Shown: positions 1 to 8,775 of the stretch, one piece after another | Layout of the letters: each line of letters begins with the position of its first letter | How positions within the stretch are numbered: position 1 is the first letter of the stretch | Position numbers and translations under genes: made by a program | Source: Bacteroides sp. CAG:770 | GTDB taxonomy: Bacteria; Bacteroidota; Bacteroidia; Bacteroidales; UBA932 | Direction of reading: 5' to 3' | DNA: 31,012 nucleotides | Assembly: GCA_000435075.1 (NCBI GenBank) | Contig: FR890610.1 | Location: 1 to 31,012 of the forward strand | Notes under the pieces: model-generated | Databases searched by the model: none | Seen by the model: only the letters and a program-made list of their open reading frames with translations | What the model was told of the DNA's origin: nothing

Positions 1-11
1 GTGTGATTTCC

Positions 12-340
12 GGTGCGATTTTCGACCCTCTTGACAGGTAGATTTATCTGTAATCGCCTGTATCTCAATTAACTAAGCAACAAGTCTCTTGCCAAGAGGT
101 GTCATTGAAAGGTGGTCTTGACAGATTCCTGTCGCGGCTCCAATCTCGTAATGCACTCAATTTCAGAATCTTACCGCAAATGCGTCCCAAATCACGCCTG
201 CCAAGAGGGTCGAAATTTTGCGCCTGTCCACGCCATATGGGAATGTGGGTATCATTGTAGCCTGTCCCTATCGTAGAACCATGTTTGAGGGTATCCTTGT
301 TGTTGTTGTCCACGCTATACGACCAGTACTTTTGATCTCC
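12..340. repeat. 329-bp direct repeat, copy 1
   Basis: This block recurs 329 bases downstream with about 85-90% identity by eye. It has two parts. The first (12-225) carries imperfect inverted repeats near its ends: 18-38, reading TTTTCGACCCTCTTGACAGG, and 197-216, its near reverse complement. It also holds a 13-base palindrome, CTCTTGCCAAGAG, at 86-98. The second part starts at 226 and is an 82-base unit beginning GTCCACGCCATATGG, followed by a partial copy from 308. The frames through it have no recognisable protein content. A MITE-like or other dispersed non-coding repeat is the best guess; whether it recurs elsewhere in the genome cannot be seen here. Confidence 0.75.
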
Positions 341-748
341 GGTGTGATTTTCGACCCTCTTTGCAGGCAGATTCATCTGTAATAGCTTGTATCTCAAGTA
401 ATTAAGCAACAAGTCTCTTGCCAAGAGGTGCCTTTGAAAGGTGGTCTTGACAGATTCTTGTCGTGGCTCTAATCTCGTAATGCACTCAATTTCAGAATCT
501 TACCGCAAATATACCCAGAATCACGCCTGCCAAGAGGGTCGAAATTTTGCGCCTGTCCATGCTATATGGTCATGCGAGTATCGCAGTAGCCTGTCCCTGT
601 AGAAGAACTATGTTTGAGGGTATCCTTGTTTTTTTTGCCCATGCCATATATCCATGCAAGTATCGTTGTGACCTGTCCCTGTAGCAGAACTATGTTTGAG
701 GGTGTCCTTGTTTTGTTGTTGTCCACGCTATATGACCATCTGGGTATG
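341..748. repeat. 329-bp direct repeat, copy 2, with extra tandem unit
   Basis: This is the second copy of the preceding block at an offset of 329. The inverted-repeat part (341-554) is followed by 82-84-base tandem units starting at 555, 637 and 721, the last one partial. It therefore carries one more unit than copy 1, which points to expansion by slippage or unequal recombination. Each unit contains the segment CCTGTCCCTGTAGnAGAACT and a T-rich stretch that varies in length. No protein-coding signal was found. Confidence 0.75.
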
Positions 749-911
749 TCTGAGGTCACTCCTTGTGGCAGACACACTGTCCGGAAAGCTACCTCTGCCA
801 CGCGGAATGGCAGTCAAGCAATCCCAGTTACGTGGTATCGTGGACAGTTGTAATATTCTGCTTGCAGTTCCTGAAAACTGTCCGGAAAAGAGGTGTTCTC
901 TCCCAGAGGGC
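749..911. other. Non-coding stretch, nothing recognised
   Basis: This lies between the repeats and the promoter of the thioesterase gene. The short string CTGTCCGGAAA occurs twice, near 778 and 877. No gene, RNA or strong hairpin was recognised. Confidence 0.4.
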
Positions 912-944
912 ACTTGATGATTCGGCGTCCAATCACTATATTTG
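912..944 (+). promoter_or_regulatory. Bacteroidota-type promoter for the thioesterase operon
   Basis: TATATTTG at 937-944 fits the Bacteroidota -7 consensus TAnnTTTG. ACTTG at 912-916 lies 20 bases upstream in the place of the -33 TTTG box. Transcription would start near 950, leaving a leader of about 260 bases before the thioesterase start at 1212. Confidence 0.5.
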
Positions 945-1211
945 TCGGATAATTAACAATCTATAAAGACACAAGTCTAAGGTTTGTAAACCAGACAGGA
1001 ATTAGTAACTTGAAAGAAATAAGTTGCCTCAGATTAAGAGAAGATTTTCGAGGATAAATCCGTTTTCGAAGATAGAGTGTGCCGGCGGCACATGACTGAT
1101 GAGAAGACTGATGAGAAAACTGATATAAACCGATATAAACCGAAAAGATTCCTAAGATGATGCAGGTTATGCTTGAAGGTTACCATATACAGATTACTAA
1201 CACGTAAAACA
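945..1211 (+). other. Long leader ahead of the thioesterase gene
   Basis: The leader holds a small hairpin at 1078-1092 (TGTGCC-GGC-GGCACA). An exact 12-base tandem repeat (GACTGATGAGAA at 1094-1105 and 1106-1117) follows, then a near-repeat of ATATAAAC at 1123-1140. A 22-codon reading frame (1092-1160, beginning MTDEKTDEK) runs through the repeats and ends 51 bases before the thioesterase start. Nothing shows it is translated. The layout would allow leader-based regulation, but no known riboswitch class was recognised. Confidence 0.3.
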
Positions 1212-1598
1212 ATGGAAACAGGAATTATTGGGCAGGAGGAACTTATTGTCAATGAAATGAATACGGCAGAGGCGCTGGGCAGCGGTTCGCTGGCTGTGTT
1301 CGCAACACCTGCAATGATAACATTGATGGAAAAAACGGCGAGGCTGAGCGTAGCACCTTTCCTGGAGGACGGACAGAGCACGGTCGGAACTCTTGTCAAT
1401 GTCAAACATCTGTCGGCTTCACCGGTGGGCATGAAGATCACTTGCAGGACTGAACTCAAGGAAATCGACAGGAGGCGTCTGGTATTTCACGTGGAATGCT
1501 CGGATGAGGCAGGCATCATAGGAGAGGGAGAACACGAAAGATTCATTATCGACGAAGCAAAATTCATGGCCAAGACTGAGGCTAAACTCGTAAAATAA
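1212..1598 (+). CDS. Hot-dog-fold thioesterase, FlK-like
   Basis: Small cytoplasmic protein of about 128 residues that resembles the fluoroacetyl-CoA thioesterase (FlK) branch of the hot-dog fold. Family members hydrolyse acyl-CoA thioesters. In FlK the catalytic residues are Thr42, Glu50 and His76. Here Thr32, Glu40 and His66 have exactly the same spacings (8 and 26 residues), in the segments ATPAMITLME and VKHLSASPVG. A start at 1173 would add 13 residues with no family resemblance, so the ATG at 1212, after an A-rich stretch, is preferred. It leads a three-gene run, and the next start follows after 15 bases. The real substrate is probably an ordinary short acyl-CoA rather than fluoroacetyl-CoA, which is inference. 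Confidence 0.8.
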   Translation: METGIIGQEELIVNEMNTAEALGSGSLAVFATPAMITLMEKTARLSVAPFLEDGQSTVGTLVNVKHLSASPVGMKITCRTELKEIDRRRLVFHVECSDEAGIIGEGEHERFIIDEAKFMAKTEAKLVK

Positions 1599-1613
1599 AA
1601 TCATAAAACGAAC

Positions 1614-2732
1614 ATGACAAAAAACAACCTGGCAGGTAACGGACGCCTGCTGTCGCTTGATGCTCTCAGAGGGTTCGACATGATGTTCATCATGGGTCTG
1701 AGCGGAATTATCGTAAGTATCTGTGCGCTGTTCCCTGACGGTGACACTTCATGGCTGGCAATGCAGATGAGCCATGTGAAATGGGAGGGATTCCATCACC
1801 ATGACACCATATTCGCATTGTTCCTGTTCATCTCCGGCATGACATTCCCTTTTTCATCTGCAAAGAAACTGGAAAAAGGTTTGTCGAAAGGCGACATTAC
1901 CAGAGAAGTCCTGAAACGTGCCTGCATATTGTTCTTCCTCGGACTGGTCTATCAGGGATTTTTCCATTTCCACTTCGCGACATTGAGAATCATGAGCGTT
2001 TTGGGAAGAATCGGTATCGCATGGGCTCTCGCGGCCATAATATATTGCTACACAGGCAGAAAGACACAGTATGGCATAGCCGCAGGAATCCTCATAGGCT
2101 ATTTCCTGCTGCTGAAATTCACCATCGCGCCGGATGCCCCCGCAGGAGCCGATTCAATGTCAAAGATGGGCAACATCTCGTACTACATTGACAGAATCGT
2201 CCTCGGGAATCACGCATACAAGCCATACGGCGATCCGGAAGGCCTGCTGAGCACCATCCCGGCAATCGTCACCGCCCTGCTCGGTATGTTCACCGGAAGA
2301 TATGTGAAAGAATCCGATGACAGCGGAGAGAAAAAGACATTGAAATTACTCGGTGCAGCAGTCATAACGGGGGTTGCGGCAGCATTGTGGTCAATCTGGT
2401 TCCCGGTCATCAAGAACCTGTGGACCAGCACTTTCGTCCTCGCCGCGGCATCTTATTCACTCGCCGTTTTCGCGATTTTCTACTATATCATTGACGTAAA
2501 AGGCTGGAGAAAAGGCGTCATTTTCTTCCAGGTTGTCGGCATGAACTCGATAACAATTTACTTGGCGCAGGCTTTCATTGACTTTCAGAAGATCGGCGAT
2601 TTCTTCCTCAGCGGAGTGGCAGAGCTTGTTCCGGAAGCCTTCGGCGCAGTCATACTCAGAATCGGATACTTTGCCGCCGCCTGGCTGATGTTGTACTTCA
2701 TGTACAAGAAGAACGTGTTCCTTAAAGTCTGA
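1614..2732 (+). CDS. DUF5009 / acyltransferase-like integral membrane protein
   Basis: Inner-membrane protein of 372 residues with about ten predicted hydrophobic helices. The N-terminal signature SLDALRGFDMMFIMG, followed by conserved His-rich segments (near HVKWEGFHHHD) and a hydrophobic loop (FISGMTFPFS), is typical of the DUF5009/COG4299 family. That family is related to heparan-alpha-glucosaminide N-acetyltransferase and to YeiB-type proteins. Such proteins are thought to carry an acetyl group across the membrane to a sugar amine, but bacterial members are mostly uncharacterised. It lies 15 bases after the thioesterase and 14 bases before a secreted phosphatase. The three share a terminator and probably a transcript, though a common pathway is not obvious. 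Confidence 0.8.
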   Translation: MTKNNLAGNGRLLSLDALRGFDMMFIMGLSGIIVSICALFPDGDTSWLAMQMSHVKWEGFHHHDTIFALFLFISGMTFPFSSAKKLEKGLSKGDITREVLKRACILFFLGLVYQGFFHFHFATLRIMSVLGRIGIAWALAAIIYCYTGRKTQYGIAAGILIGYFLLLKFTIAPDAPAGADSMSKMGNISYYIDRIVLGNHAYKPYGDPEGLLSTIPAIVTALLGMFTGRYVKESDDSGEKKTLKLLGAAVITGVAAALWSIWFPVIKNLWTSTFVLAAASYSLAVFAIFYYIIDVKGWRKGVIFFQVVGMNSITIYLAQAFIDFQKIGDFFLSGVAELVPEAFGAVILRIGYFAAAWLMLYFMYKKNVFLKV

Positions 2733-2746
2733 AATGGACATCAACT

Positions 2747-4111
2747 ATGCATAAATCAATCATAAACCATCTTACTGCTGCCGTTGCGGCATTGGCATTG
2801 ACCCCAACGGCATTGGCACAGACCGGACTGGAGAAACGCGCCGCAATCGAGGCTGAATTCGGGGTCAGGGATGCGGTCGTAAGGTACGATACCAGGGCCG
2901 ACATGATGAAAGACCTTTACCGGACCGGGGCGGAATATTATATGTATCCGTTCGACAATCCGGAGATGACGCCGGCACCGAAAGGCTACAAGCCATTCTA
3001 TATCAGCTATCTGGGAAGACACGGGGCCAGATTCGCCATCAGCGACGATATCTACGAGAAGGTGAGGGCGATACTTGTCAATGCCCATGAAGCGGGCAAG
3101 CTGAACGACAAGGGAGAGGAGTTGTACCGAAGATACGAGGCATTTTATCCGCACGTGGCATTCCGCGGCGGGGATCTGACAATCAAAGGTCATGAGCAGC
3201 TCCATAAGATAGCAAACATCATGTACCATGACTTGCCGGAGGTGTTCAAAGGAAAGACTGAGGCGACTGTGCTCTCAACTCCGGTTCCGAGAGTTCTTCT
3301 GACCATGCATTCTTTCATTGACGAAATCAGGGTATTGGACAGAGACTTCTCCTACAGCGTAGATGCGGGACGGAAATTCCTGCCGGTACTGGAGCCAAAC
3401 GGTTCTAAAAATCCGTTCTACGAGAAGGTTCCGAGGACAAAGGCCGTCGCTGAGACAGCGGCTGCAATGCAGGCTGAACTGGCTGACCCTGAGGGATTTT
3501 GCTCCAGATTCTTCAATGACATTGACTTCATCGAATCCTCTTACGGGATGTGGAAATTCGAGTCGGACATGAGGAGCATCATCATGGATATCCAGTGTAT
3601 CGGAGACGATGCGGCAACGGACAAGTTCGATGACATTTTCACGCCTGAAGAGCTGTTCAACCTGTGGGAACTTAGGAACTTCAACGGATACACTATCTGG
3701 GGATTCTCCCCTATCGCCGACAACAGGAGCGTCACAAACAATGCCGCCGTCCTGAAAGACATCATGGTCAATGCCGACAGGAATATCGCCTCAGGCAAGG
3801 TCCGGCTCGACCTCAGGTTCACCCATGATACGGCGGTGCTTCCTACGGCCAGTTTCATGAGAATCAATAACTTCGGAGCTGTAATCTCCGAACCGCACGA
3901 AGTAAAGAACTATTGGCGCAGCGACCAGATTCCGATGGCGTCCAACATTCAGTTCATCTTCTACCGGAGCAGGAAATCATCAGAAATCCTGATAAAGGTT
4001 CTGTATAACGGCCACGAGGCCTCACTTCCGCTGGCTGAGGTCGCGCCTTCATACTATTCCTGGAACGCATTCAGGGACTTCTACTATAAACTAATCGAGG
4101 ACGTCAAATAA
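2747..4111 (+). CDS. Secreted histidine-type acid phosphatase (clade 2)
   Basis: Protein of 454 residues with a cleavable signal peptide (cut probably after ALAQ, about residue 25), so it acts in the periplasm or outside. The clade-2 histidine phosphatase motif RHGAR lies at 91-95, with His92 as the expected nucleophile. The proton-donor motif appears as THD near residue 360. An HD donor fits acid phosphatase or glucose-1-phosphatase-type enzymes. MINPP-type inositol polyphosphate phosphatases normally carry HAE, so phytate as the main substrate is less likely. It releases phosphate from an organic ester that cannot be named from sequence. It is the last gene of the three-gene run; its stop codon lies in the loop of the terminator hairpin. 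Confidence 0.85.
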   Translation: MHKSIINHLTAAVAALALTPTALAQTGLEKRAAIEAEFGVRDAVVRYDTRADMMKDLYRTGAEYYMYPFDNPEMTPAPKGYKPFYISYLGRHGARFAISDDIYEKVRAILVNAHEAGKLNDKGEELYRRYEAFYPHVAFRGGDLTIKGHEQLHKIANIMYHDLPEVFKGKTEATVLSTPVPRVLLTMHSFIDEIRVLDRDFSYSVDAGRKFLPVLEPNGSKNPFYEKVPRTKAVAETAAAMQAELADPEGFCSRFFNDIDFIESSYGMWKFESDMRSIIMDIQCIGDDAATDKFDDIFTPEELFNLWELRNFNGYTIWGFSPIADNRSVTNNAAVLKDIMVNADRNIASGKVRLDLRFTHDTAVLPTASFMRINNFGAVISEPHEVKNYWRSDQIPMASNIQFIFYRSRKSSEILIKVLYNGHEASLPLAEVAPSYYSWNAFRDFYYKLIEDVK

Positions 4112-4123
4112 GACATCCTCGAT
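4094..4123 (+). terminator. Intrinsic terminator after the phosphatase gene
   Basis: The stem ATCGAGGA (4094-4101) pairs with TCCTCGAT (4116-4123), and an inner GTC/GAC pair extends it. The stem is followed by TTTCATTTT. The gene's TAA at 4109-4111 is in the loop. The T-rich run follows on the plus strand. The opposing nitroreductase gene ends at 4126, so the hairpin may serve both directions. Confidence 0.75.
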
Positions 4124-4125
4124 TT

Positions 4126-4800
4126 TCATTTTCCGTTAAGAAGTATAGTATCCATCTGAAGTTTGGGAACGTAATGGACCCCATCCTTCGTATAGGGCTT
4201 GAGATCCGGCTCTCCTGAAGAATCGGCAGAGACAGGCTTAAGGAAAACGCTCTCCGCCGCCTTGCCGACACATAGCACAGCCACAGGCTCGAGCCCGTCT
4301 CCGGTGCCGAACAAAGAACTGAGTCCTTCCTTGTCAATGTTACCCTTTATCAGACAGTTGAGCCCGAGTTCAGCCGCTTTCAGCGCCATGCTCTGGAGAG
4401 AAATGCCCAGGTCAATGTCAATGTATCTTTCCTCCGGGATTGTCGAATAGACAATGATATATGCCCTTGCGGACTCCGACCTTGCCGGTTCACGGAACAG
4501 GATGTCCCTCAATGCATTGACCTTTTCCGTAGAGGCAGCATTGACCTCTCCCTCCGCATTATCGGCCACTATCCGGAAGCGGAGCGCCTGGCGGTTCATT
4601 GCAGAGCCCAATTTGACATTGACCTCAACGATAGTGCGAAGCTGCTCCTCAGTCACGACAAAGTCCTGTCGATAACGTCTGATGCTGCGGTTCTTCACGA
4701 GCAGTGTGTTCAGCGACGGGGTGCTGTGCTTCACGGTCACCTTTCCGGCACCGCTGCCGAACACCTCTTCATACCTCTTTTCCAAATAATTGTCAGCCAT
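4126..4800 (-). CDS. Nitroreductase-family flavoprotein
   Basis: Protein of 224 residues of the FMN-dependent nitroreductase fold. RSIRRY near residue 40 is the usual FMN-phosphate-binding start of the family. The central NRQALRF segment and the later helix with LGISLQSMALKAAELGL match family positions. These enzymes use NAD(P)H to reduce nitro groups, quinones or flavins; the physiological substrate is unknown. A longer frame opens at 4902, but those 34 residues overlap the end of asd and look unlike the family, so the ATG at 4800 is chosen. It starts 8 bases after the asd stop and is probably co-transcribed with metX and asd. Confidence 0.8.
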   Translation of the reverse strand: MADNYLEKRYEEVFGSGAGKVTVKHSTPSLNTLLVKNRSIRRYRQDFVVTEEQLRTIVEVNVKLGSAMNRQALRFRIVADNAEGEVNAASTEKVNALRDILFREPARSESARAYIIVYSTIPEERYIDIDLGISLQSMALKAAELGLNCLIKGNIDKEGLSSLFGTGDGLEPVAVLCVGKAAESVFLKPVSADSSGEPDLKPYTKDGVHYVPKLQMDTILLNGK

Positions 4801-4808
4801 AATCCGGA

Positions 4809-5816
4809 CTATTCTTTCGGAAGGAAACCCTTCTGTACCAATACTTCTGCAATCTGGATGGCATTGGTAGCAGCTCCCTTGCGGATATTGTCGGCAACGC
4901 ACCAGAAATTAAGTCCGGACATCACGGAGAAATCGCGGCGCAGACGGCCCACGAAAACGTCATCATGTCCGAGGGCATAACGGCACATAGGATAAATCTT
5001 GTTGGCAGGGTCGTCCTGGACCGTCAGACCAGGCATCTCGTCCCACATCCTGCGTACGTCAGCCAGTTCGAAATCTTTCTCGAACTCCAAGTTTATCGAC
5101 TCGGAATGGCCTCCGATGACAGGAACACGGGCAGTCGTGGCCGATACGCCGATGGAATCGTCACCAAGAATCTTATGAGTTTCATTGACCATCTTCATCT
5201 CCTCCTTGGTGTAGCCGTTTTCGGTAAAATCGTCGATGTGAGGGATGATGTTTTCGTCGATAGGGTAAGGGAACTTCGCATCGTAAGTCCCCCACTCGGC
5301 GCCGGCACGCTCGGCCTCCATCTGGGCCACAGCCTTGTTGCCCGCACCAGTAACGCTCTGATATGTAGATACTACCACCCTCTTGATTCCGTACGCCTTA
5401 TGAAGCGGAGCGAGCGGAAGCATCATCTGTATGGTAGAGCAGTTGGGGTTCGCGATGATGAAGTCATCCTCAGTGAGCACATCGGCATTGACCTCAGGGA
5501 CAACCAGTTTCTTCGTCGGGTCCATTCTCCAGCATGAAGAGTTGTCGACGACGCGGCAGCCGACGGCAGCAAACTTGGGGGCCAATTCTTTGGACGGGCC
5601 GCCGCCTGCAGAGAATATTGCCAGATCAGGTCGGGCTGCGATTGCCTCCCCGGCGCTCATGACCGTATATTCCTTACCCTTGAATGTAACTTTACGCCCT
5701 ACGGAGCGCTCTGAAGCTACCGGAAGAAATTCCGTCACGGGGAAATTCCTTTCTTCCAGGACTTCCATCATTCTGGTGCCGACAAGTCCGGTGACACCTA
5801 CAACTGCTACTTTCAT
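4809..5816 (-). CDS. asd: Aspartate-semialdehyde dehydrogenase
   Basis: Cytoplasmic NADPH-dependent enzyme that reduces aspartyl phosphate to aspartate semialdehyde, the branch point to lysine, diaminopimelate, homoserine, threonine and methionine. The 335 residues match the usual family length. Visible motifs are the nucleotide-binding loop GVTGLVGTRM at 7-16, the catalytic cysteine in NPNCSTIQ (Cys126), STYQSVTGAGNKA near 155, and the active-site histidine segment GGHSESINLEFE. It lies between metX (10 bases upstream) and the nitroreductase gene. The pairing with metX suggests that flux towards homoserine and methionine is set together. Confidence 0.95.
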   Translation of the reverse strand: MKVAVVGVTGLVGTRMMEVLEERNFPVTEFLPVASERSVGRKVTFKGKEYTVMSAGEAIAARPDLAIFSAGGGPSKELAPKFAAVGCRVVDNSSCWRMDPTKKLVVPEVNADVLTEDDFIIANPNCSTIQMMLPLAPLHKAYGIKRVVVSTYQSVTGAGNKAVAQMEAERAGAEWGTYDAKFPYPIDENIIPHIDDFTENGYTKEEMKMVNETHKILGDDSIGVSATTARVPVIGGHSESINLEFEKDFELADVRRMWDEMPGLTVQDDPANKIYPMCRYALGHDDVFVGRLRRDFSVMSGLNFWCVADNIRKGAATNAIQIAEVLVQKGFLPKE

Positions 5817-5826
5817 AATCCAATAT

Positions 5827-6849
5827 TTATAGCTTTTCGACTATCGGACGCATAATCCTGTCCAGGTCATCGGTCTCCAAAAGGAAGCCGTCATGTCCGA
5901 AATGCGATTTAATCTCATGATATACAGAACCTTTCACATTCTCAGACATGAATTTCATCTTATGAGGAGGGAACAGAAGGTCCGTATCAAAACAAATGAA
6001 GGTGGACTCTGCACGTATCATGCCGAGAGCCGTAACTTCGCCGCCTCTTCCCCTGCCGAGATTGTCGCTGTCCACAAGGTAAGTCAGGTACCAGTAAGAA
6101 TAGGCATCGAATATGTTGGCAAGTTTGTTTCCCTGATAGCGGAGATAAGAGCCGGCCCTGTCGGCGAACATGATATCGTCGGACTGCTCACTCTGCTTAC
6201 GGATATAGCCGTCCTCGCACCTGTAAGAGAGCAATGCGATGGTACGGGCACACTCAAGTCCCTTGCTGCCGCCCTTGAGGCTTTCGCAGGCGCGGAAAGT
6301 ATAGTCCGCCTCCAACGCCATTCGCTGGGATTCCTCAAATGCTGTAAGCCAAGGACTTACGCGAGAGCTTGTGGCAATATAGACCGCGCGGGGGAATACC
6401 TCCGGACGCAAAACCGACCACTCCAATGCCTGGAATCCGCCCATGCTGGCACCCACAAGCAAGTCGATCTTGTCAATGCCGAGATGTATTCGGACCAGAT
6501 CGAATGCCCGGGCGACATCGCGCACGGTAACCTTCGGAAATGAGAAATAATAAGGCTTGCCGGTTTCCGGGTCAATGCTGGAAGGTCCGCTGGACCCGTA
6601 GCAGGATCCGACCATATTGCAGCACACTACAAAGTACTTCTCCGTATCGAAGAGTTTTCCCGGGCCTACAAGTGCAGACCACCAGTCTTCCGCATTGGAA
6701 TCGGATGTCAGCGCATGACAGATCCAGATAACTTTCATCCCCTTCTCATATTCCACCGGGGATGTATGATAAGCCACCTCAAGGGTGGAGACGCTTCCTC
6801 CCGATTCGAAAGAGAAACCGCCGTCAAGCCTATAAGTATGTCGTTCCAT
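5827..6849 (-). CDS. metX: Homoserine O-acetyltransferase (MetX type)
   Basis: Alpha/beta-hydrolase-fold enzyme of 340 residues, slightly short for the family. It acylates homoserine in the first committed step of methionine synthesis. The nucleophile elbow GASMGG places Ser135. The aspartate is in DTDLLFPP, and the histidine is in FGHDGFL near residue 318, which completes the triad. HALTSDSNAEDWW and GSCYGSSGPSS are family signatures. It is the first gene of the minus-strand unit metX-asd-nitroreductase. The acyl donor (acetyl- or succinyl-CoA) cannot be decided from length or motifs alone; acetyl is the family default. Upstream, TATCTTCG on the minus strand is a weak -7 candidate with poor -33 spacing. 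Confidence 0.9.
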   Translation of the reverse strand: MERHTYRLDGGFSFESGGSVSTLEVAYHTSPVEYEKGMKVIWICHALTSDSNAEDWWSALVGPGKLFDTEKYFVVCCNMVGSCYGSSGPSSIDPETGKPYYFSFPKVTVRDVARAFDLVRIHLGIDKIDLLVGASMGGFQALEWSVLRPEVFPRAVYIATSSRVSPWLTAFEESQRMALEADYTFRACESLKGGSKGLECARTIALLSYRCEDGYIRKQSEQSDDIMFADRAGSYLRYQGNKLANIFDAYSYWYLTYLVDSDNLGRGRGGEVTALGMIRAESTFICFDTDLLFPPHKMKFMSENVKGSVYHEIKSHFGHDGFLLETDDLDRIMRPIVEKL

Positions 6850-6911
6850 CGGATATCCGTTAGAGAGATTTTTTTCAGGGCGCGAAGATAGTGAAACTCA
6901 CGGCAAATACC

Positions 6912-6947
6912 AAAAAGGCCGGCCGGAAAATCATATCCCGGCCGACC
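6912..6947 (-). terminator. Intrinsic terminator after the BACON lipoprotein pair
   Basis: On the minus strand GGTCGGCCGG (6947-6938) pairs with CCGGCCGGCC (6926-6917) across an 11-base loop, followed by TTTTT (6916-6912). This is a strong GC-rich hairpin placed 27 bases after the stop of the lipoprotein gene and before the metX promoter region. Confidence 0.8.
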
Positions 6948-6973
6948 TGCAAATAGTATTTTCAATCTGTGTA

Positions 6974-8749
6974 TTATTCCATCGTGAAGACTTTCTTGAA
7001 AATCGCAGTGGACTTGTCACCGTCCATACCGAAGGCGTAAGCGATATACTTTTCGCCCTTGTGGAGAGACTCGGTGGTCATCTTGGCTTTGCCCATAGTC
7101 ATCTTGTACTGCATCATTGAGCTGTACTTGTACATGACTTCCGCGAAGAATGCCTCATCGGTTTCGTACTTTTCATACTCAGAATATGCCAGCAAGTCAT
7201 AGAAATAAGCCTCCATCTTGGATGGTTCGAACTCGATTTCGGCAACACCTGCGTTCATATTGACATTGATTCCGATGGTCATGTCAGACGGGAGTCCGCT
7301 TTCGGTAGTCGTAACGGCAGCTTCTGACACATCAGTGATACGATATCCGTTCTCATCCACACCGAACACGCATACGATCTGCTTGGTGCTTGATTCGAGG
7401 CTGGCAGCAGCCTGGAGCTGGTATGAAGAAAGCAACTGGGCACCATTGTGGACCATATCCTTGTCCTTCCACCAATTCTCCACACCTTCATTGAAAGTAT
7501 CGATGACGACCTCGGTCATGTTCTCGGCGCTTCCGTTGTACTTCTCGAGATACTCATAAGGAAGGGTGTATGCAGCCCATGTAACATCGGCAGTCGGAGT
7601 GATATTGGCCGCGAATGTAGTGGCGCGGACATCCTGGAAACCTACTGCAAATGAGCAGGCAACCTTCTTCAGAGTCTTGGCCGTAAATTCATAAGTCATT
7701 GCAGCTGTGGTAGGTACGCCTGTAATGTCGGCACCGAACGCATAAGCCACATAGTCCTCACCATCTGTAAGATTAGTGTAATTCTTGAACTTGTTATGAT
7801 AGCCTACATAATCTCTCCAGGTTCCGCCCTGAGATGCCATGTCGGCCTTGATCTTGTCCACGATAGCCTGTGCCTTGTCGCTTGGAAGGGCATTGTACTC
7901 ACTCTTTGACATCACGCCCCAGATGTATGAAACATGGATGTCGCTTGGATAGACATTGACACGGCCGAAGTTGATGCCAGGACGGTAATTGAACTGGAAT
8001 GTGCACTCCTGGGCCTCCGGAAGAGGGGTATGGAACTCCACTCTGTAAACCTTAGGCGAGGTGACGCTGCCATCCTTATTCAAGCCATAAGCATAGAACA
8101 TATAGTCAGTATCCGGCTTGTCAATGGTGATGTCATAGTTTTCCATGTTGCCATGGCGGAGGAAAGATGTCCAGTCACTTCCGAACATAGAGCCCCACTC
8201 CTTGAAATACTCCATGTCGTTTGCGATAAGCGCGTCGTCATCAGGCCACTTCTCCATATTGGACTTGTATGTCACCATAGCGATATATGTCGCATTAGGG
8301 TCAGACGGAATACACTCCACGATTACCTGACGGGATTTAACGTCGAGAACCTTGAGTTCGAAGGTCAATGTCTTAGGAGTCACATACTTTGCGACCTGGG
8401 ACACCTGTACCTTAACGTCTTTTGCTCCCTGGTATGAAAGTACGATCTCGCCGTTTCTTGGCTCCTCCACCGGATTCTCGTCAGCAATGAACTTGACCTT
8501 GTCAGGATCGACGCCTTCGAAATGAAGCCATTCGGCCTGTGAGGAAGCTTTCAGCTGTACCCCTTCCGTAGGATTCGTAACGGTATAGTTGATGACGATT
8601 TCACTCGCCTCCTCAGGGAGACTGATGGCAGGAGTTTCAATCTTGATTTCTGGGACAGGAGCCGGCTCTGAGTCCTTCTTGCATCCTGTGGCAGCGGCGA
8701 ATACAACGCCGACCAGAGCAAATGCTTTAATAAAGCGCAGTGGTTTCAT
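6974..8749 (-). CDS. BACON-containing lipoprotein with four unrecognised repeat modules
   Basis: Lipoprotein of 591 residues. The signal peptide ends in a lipobox (ATGC, Cys23), and the mature N-terminus begins CKKDSEP, which is compatible with surface display. After a BACON-like domain (about 35-125) come four copies of a divergent ~110-130-residue module. Each has a strand ending near PSD, an M..SEY-type helix segment with acidic residues, and a terminal strand such as YMFYAYG, YVAYAFG, IVCVFG or YIAYAFG followed by a G-rich turn. I do not recognise the module. BACON domains are thought to bind glycan or mucin, or to act as spacers. No catalytic motif is visible. It follows a paralogue by 26 bases and ends at a strong terminator, forming a two-gene operon. 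Confidence 0.75.
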   Translation of the reverse strand: MKPLRFIKAFALVGVVFAAATGCKKDSEPAPVPEIKIETPAISLPEEASEIVINYTVTNPTEGVQLKASSQAEWLHFEGVDPDKVKFIADENPVEEPRNGEIVLSYQGAKDVKVQVSQVAKYVTPKTLTFELKVLDVKSRQVIVECIPSDPNATYIAMVTYKSNMEKWPDDDALIANDMEYFKEWGSMFGSDWTSFLRHGNMENYDITIDKPDTDYMFYAYGLNKDGSVTSPKVYRVEFHTPLPEAQECTFQFNYRPGINFGRVNVYPSDIHVSYIWGVMSKSEYNALPSDKAQAIVDKIKADMASQGGTWRDYVGYHNKFKNYTNLTDGEDYVAYAFGADITGVPTTAAMTYEFTAKTLKKVACSFAVGFQDVRATTFAANITPTADVTWAAYTLPYEYLEKYNGSAENMTEVVIDTFNEGVENWWKDKDMVHNGAQLLSSYQLQAAASLESSTKQIVCVFGVDENGYRITDVSEAAVTTTESGLPSDMTIGINVNMNAGVAEIEFEPSKMEAYFYDLLAYSEYEKYETDEAFFAEVMYKYSSMMQYKMTMGKAKMTTESLHKGEKYIAYAFGMDGDKSTAIFKKVFTME

Positions 8750-8775
8750 AATTGTCTAAAGATCTTTTGGTTTTA

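Noticed and set aside
65..424. 119-residue open frame on the minus strand within the repeats
   Set aside because: It spans both repeat copies, has no family resemblance and low-complexity composition. A similar peptide string reappears only because the DNA is repeated.
12..748. Possible CRISPR array
   Set aside because: Units are 82-84 and 329 bases and diverge internally. There are no short exact repeats with unique spacers and no cas genes nearby.
2747..4111. MINPP-type phytase assignment for the histidine phosphatase
   Set aside because: The donor motif is THD rather than the HAE of inositol polyphosphate phosphatases, so only a general acid phosphatase call is supported.
4801..4902. 34-residue N-terminal extension of the nitroreductase
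   Set aside because: It overlaps the asd gene end and is Cys-rich with no family match; the ATG at 4800 gives the expected start.
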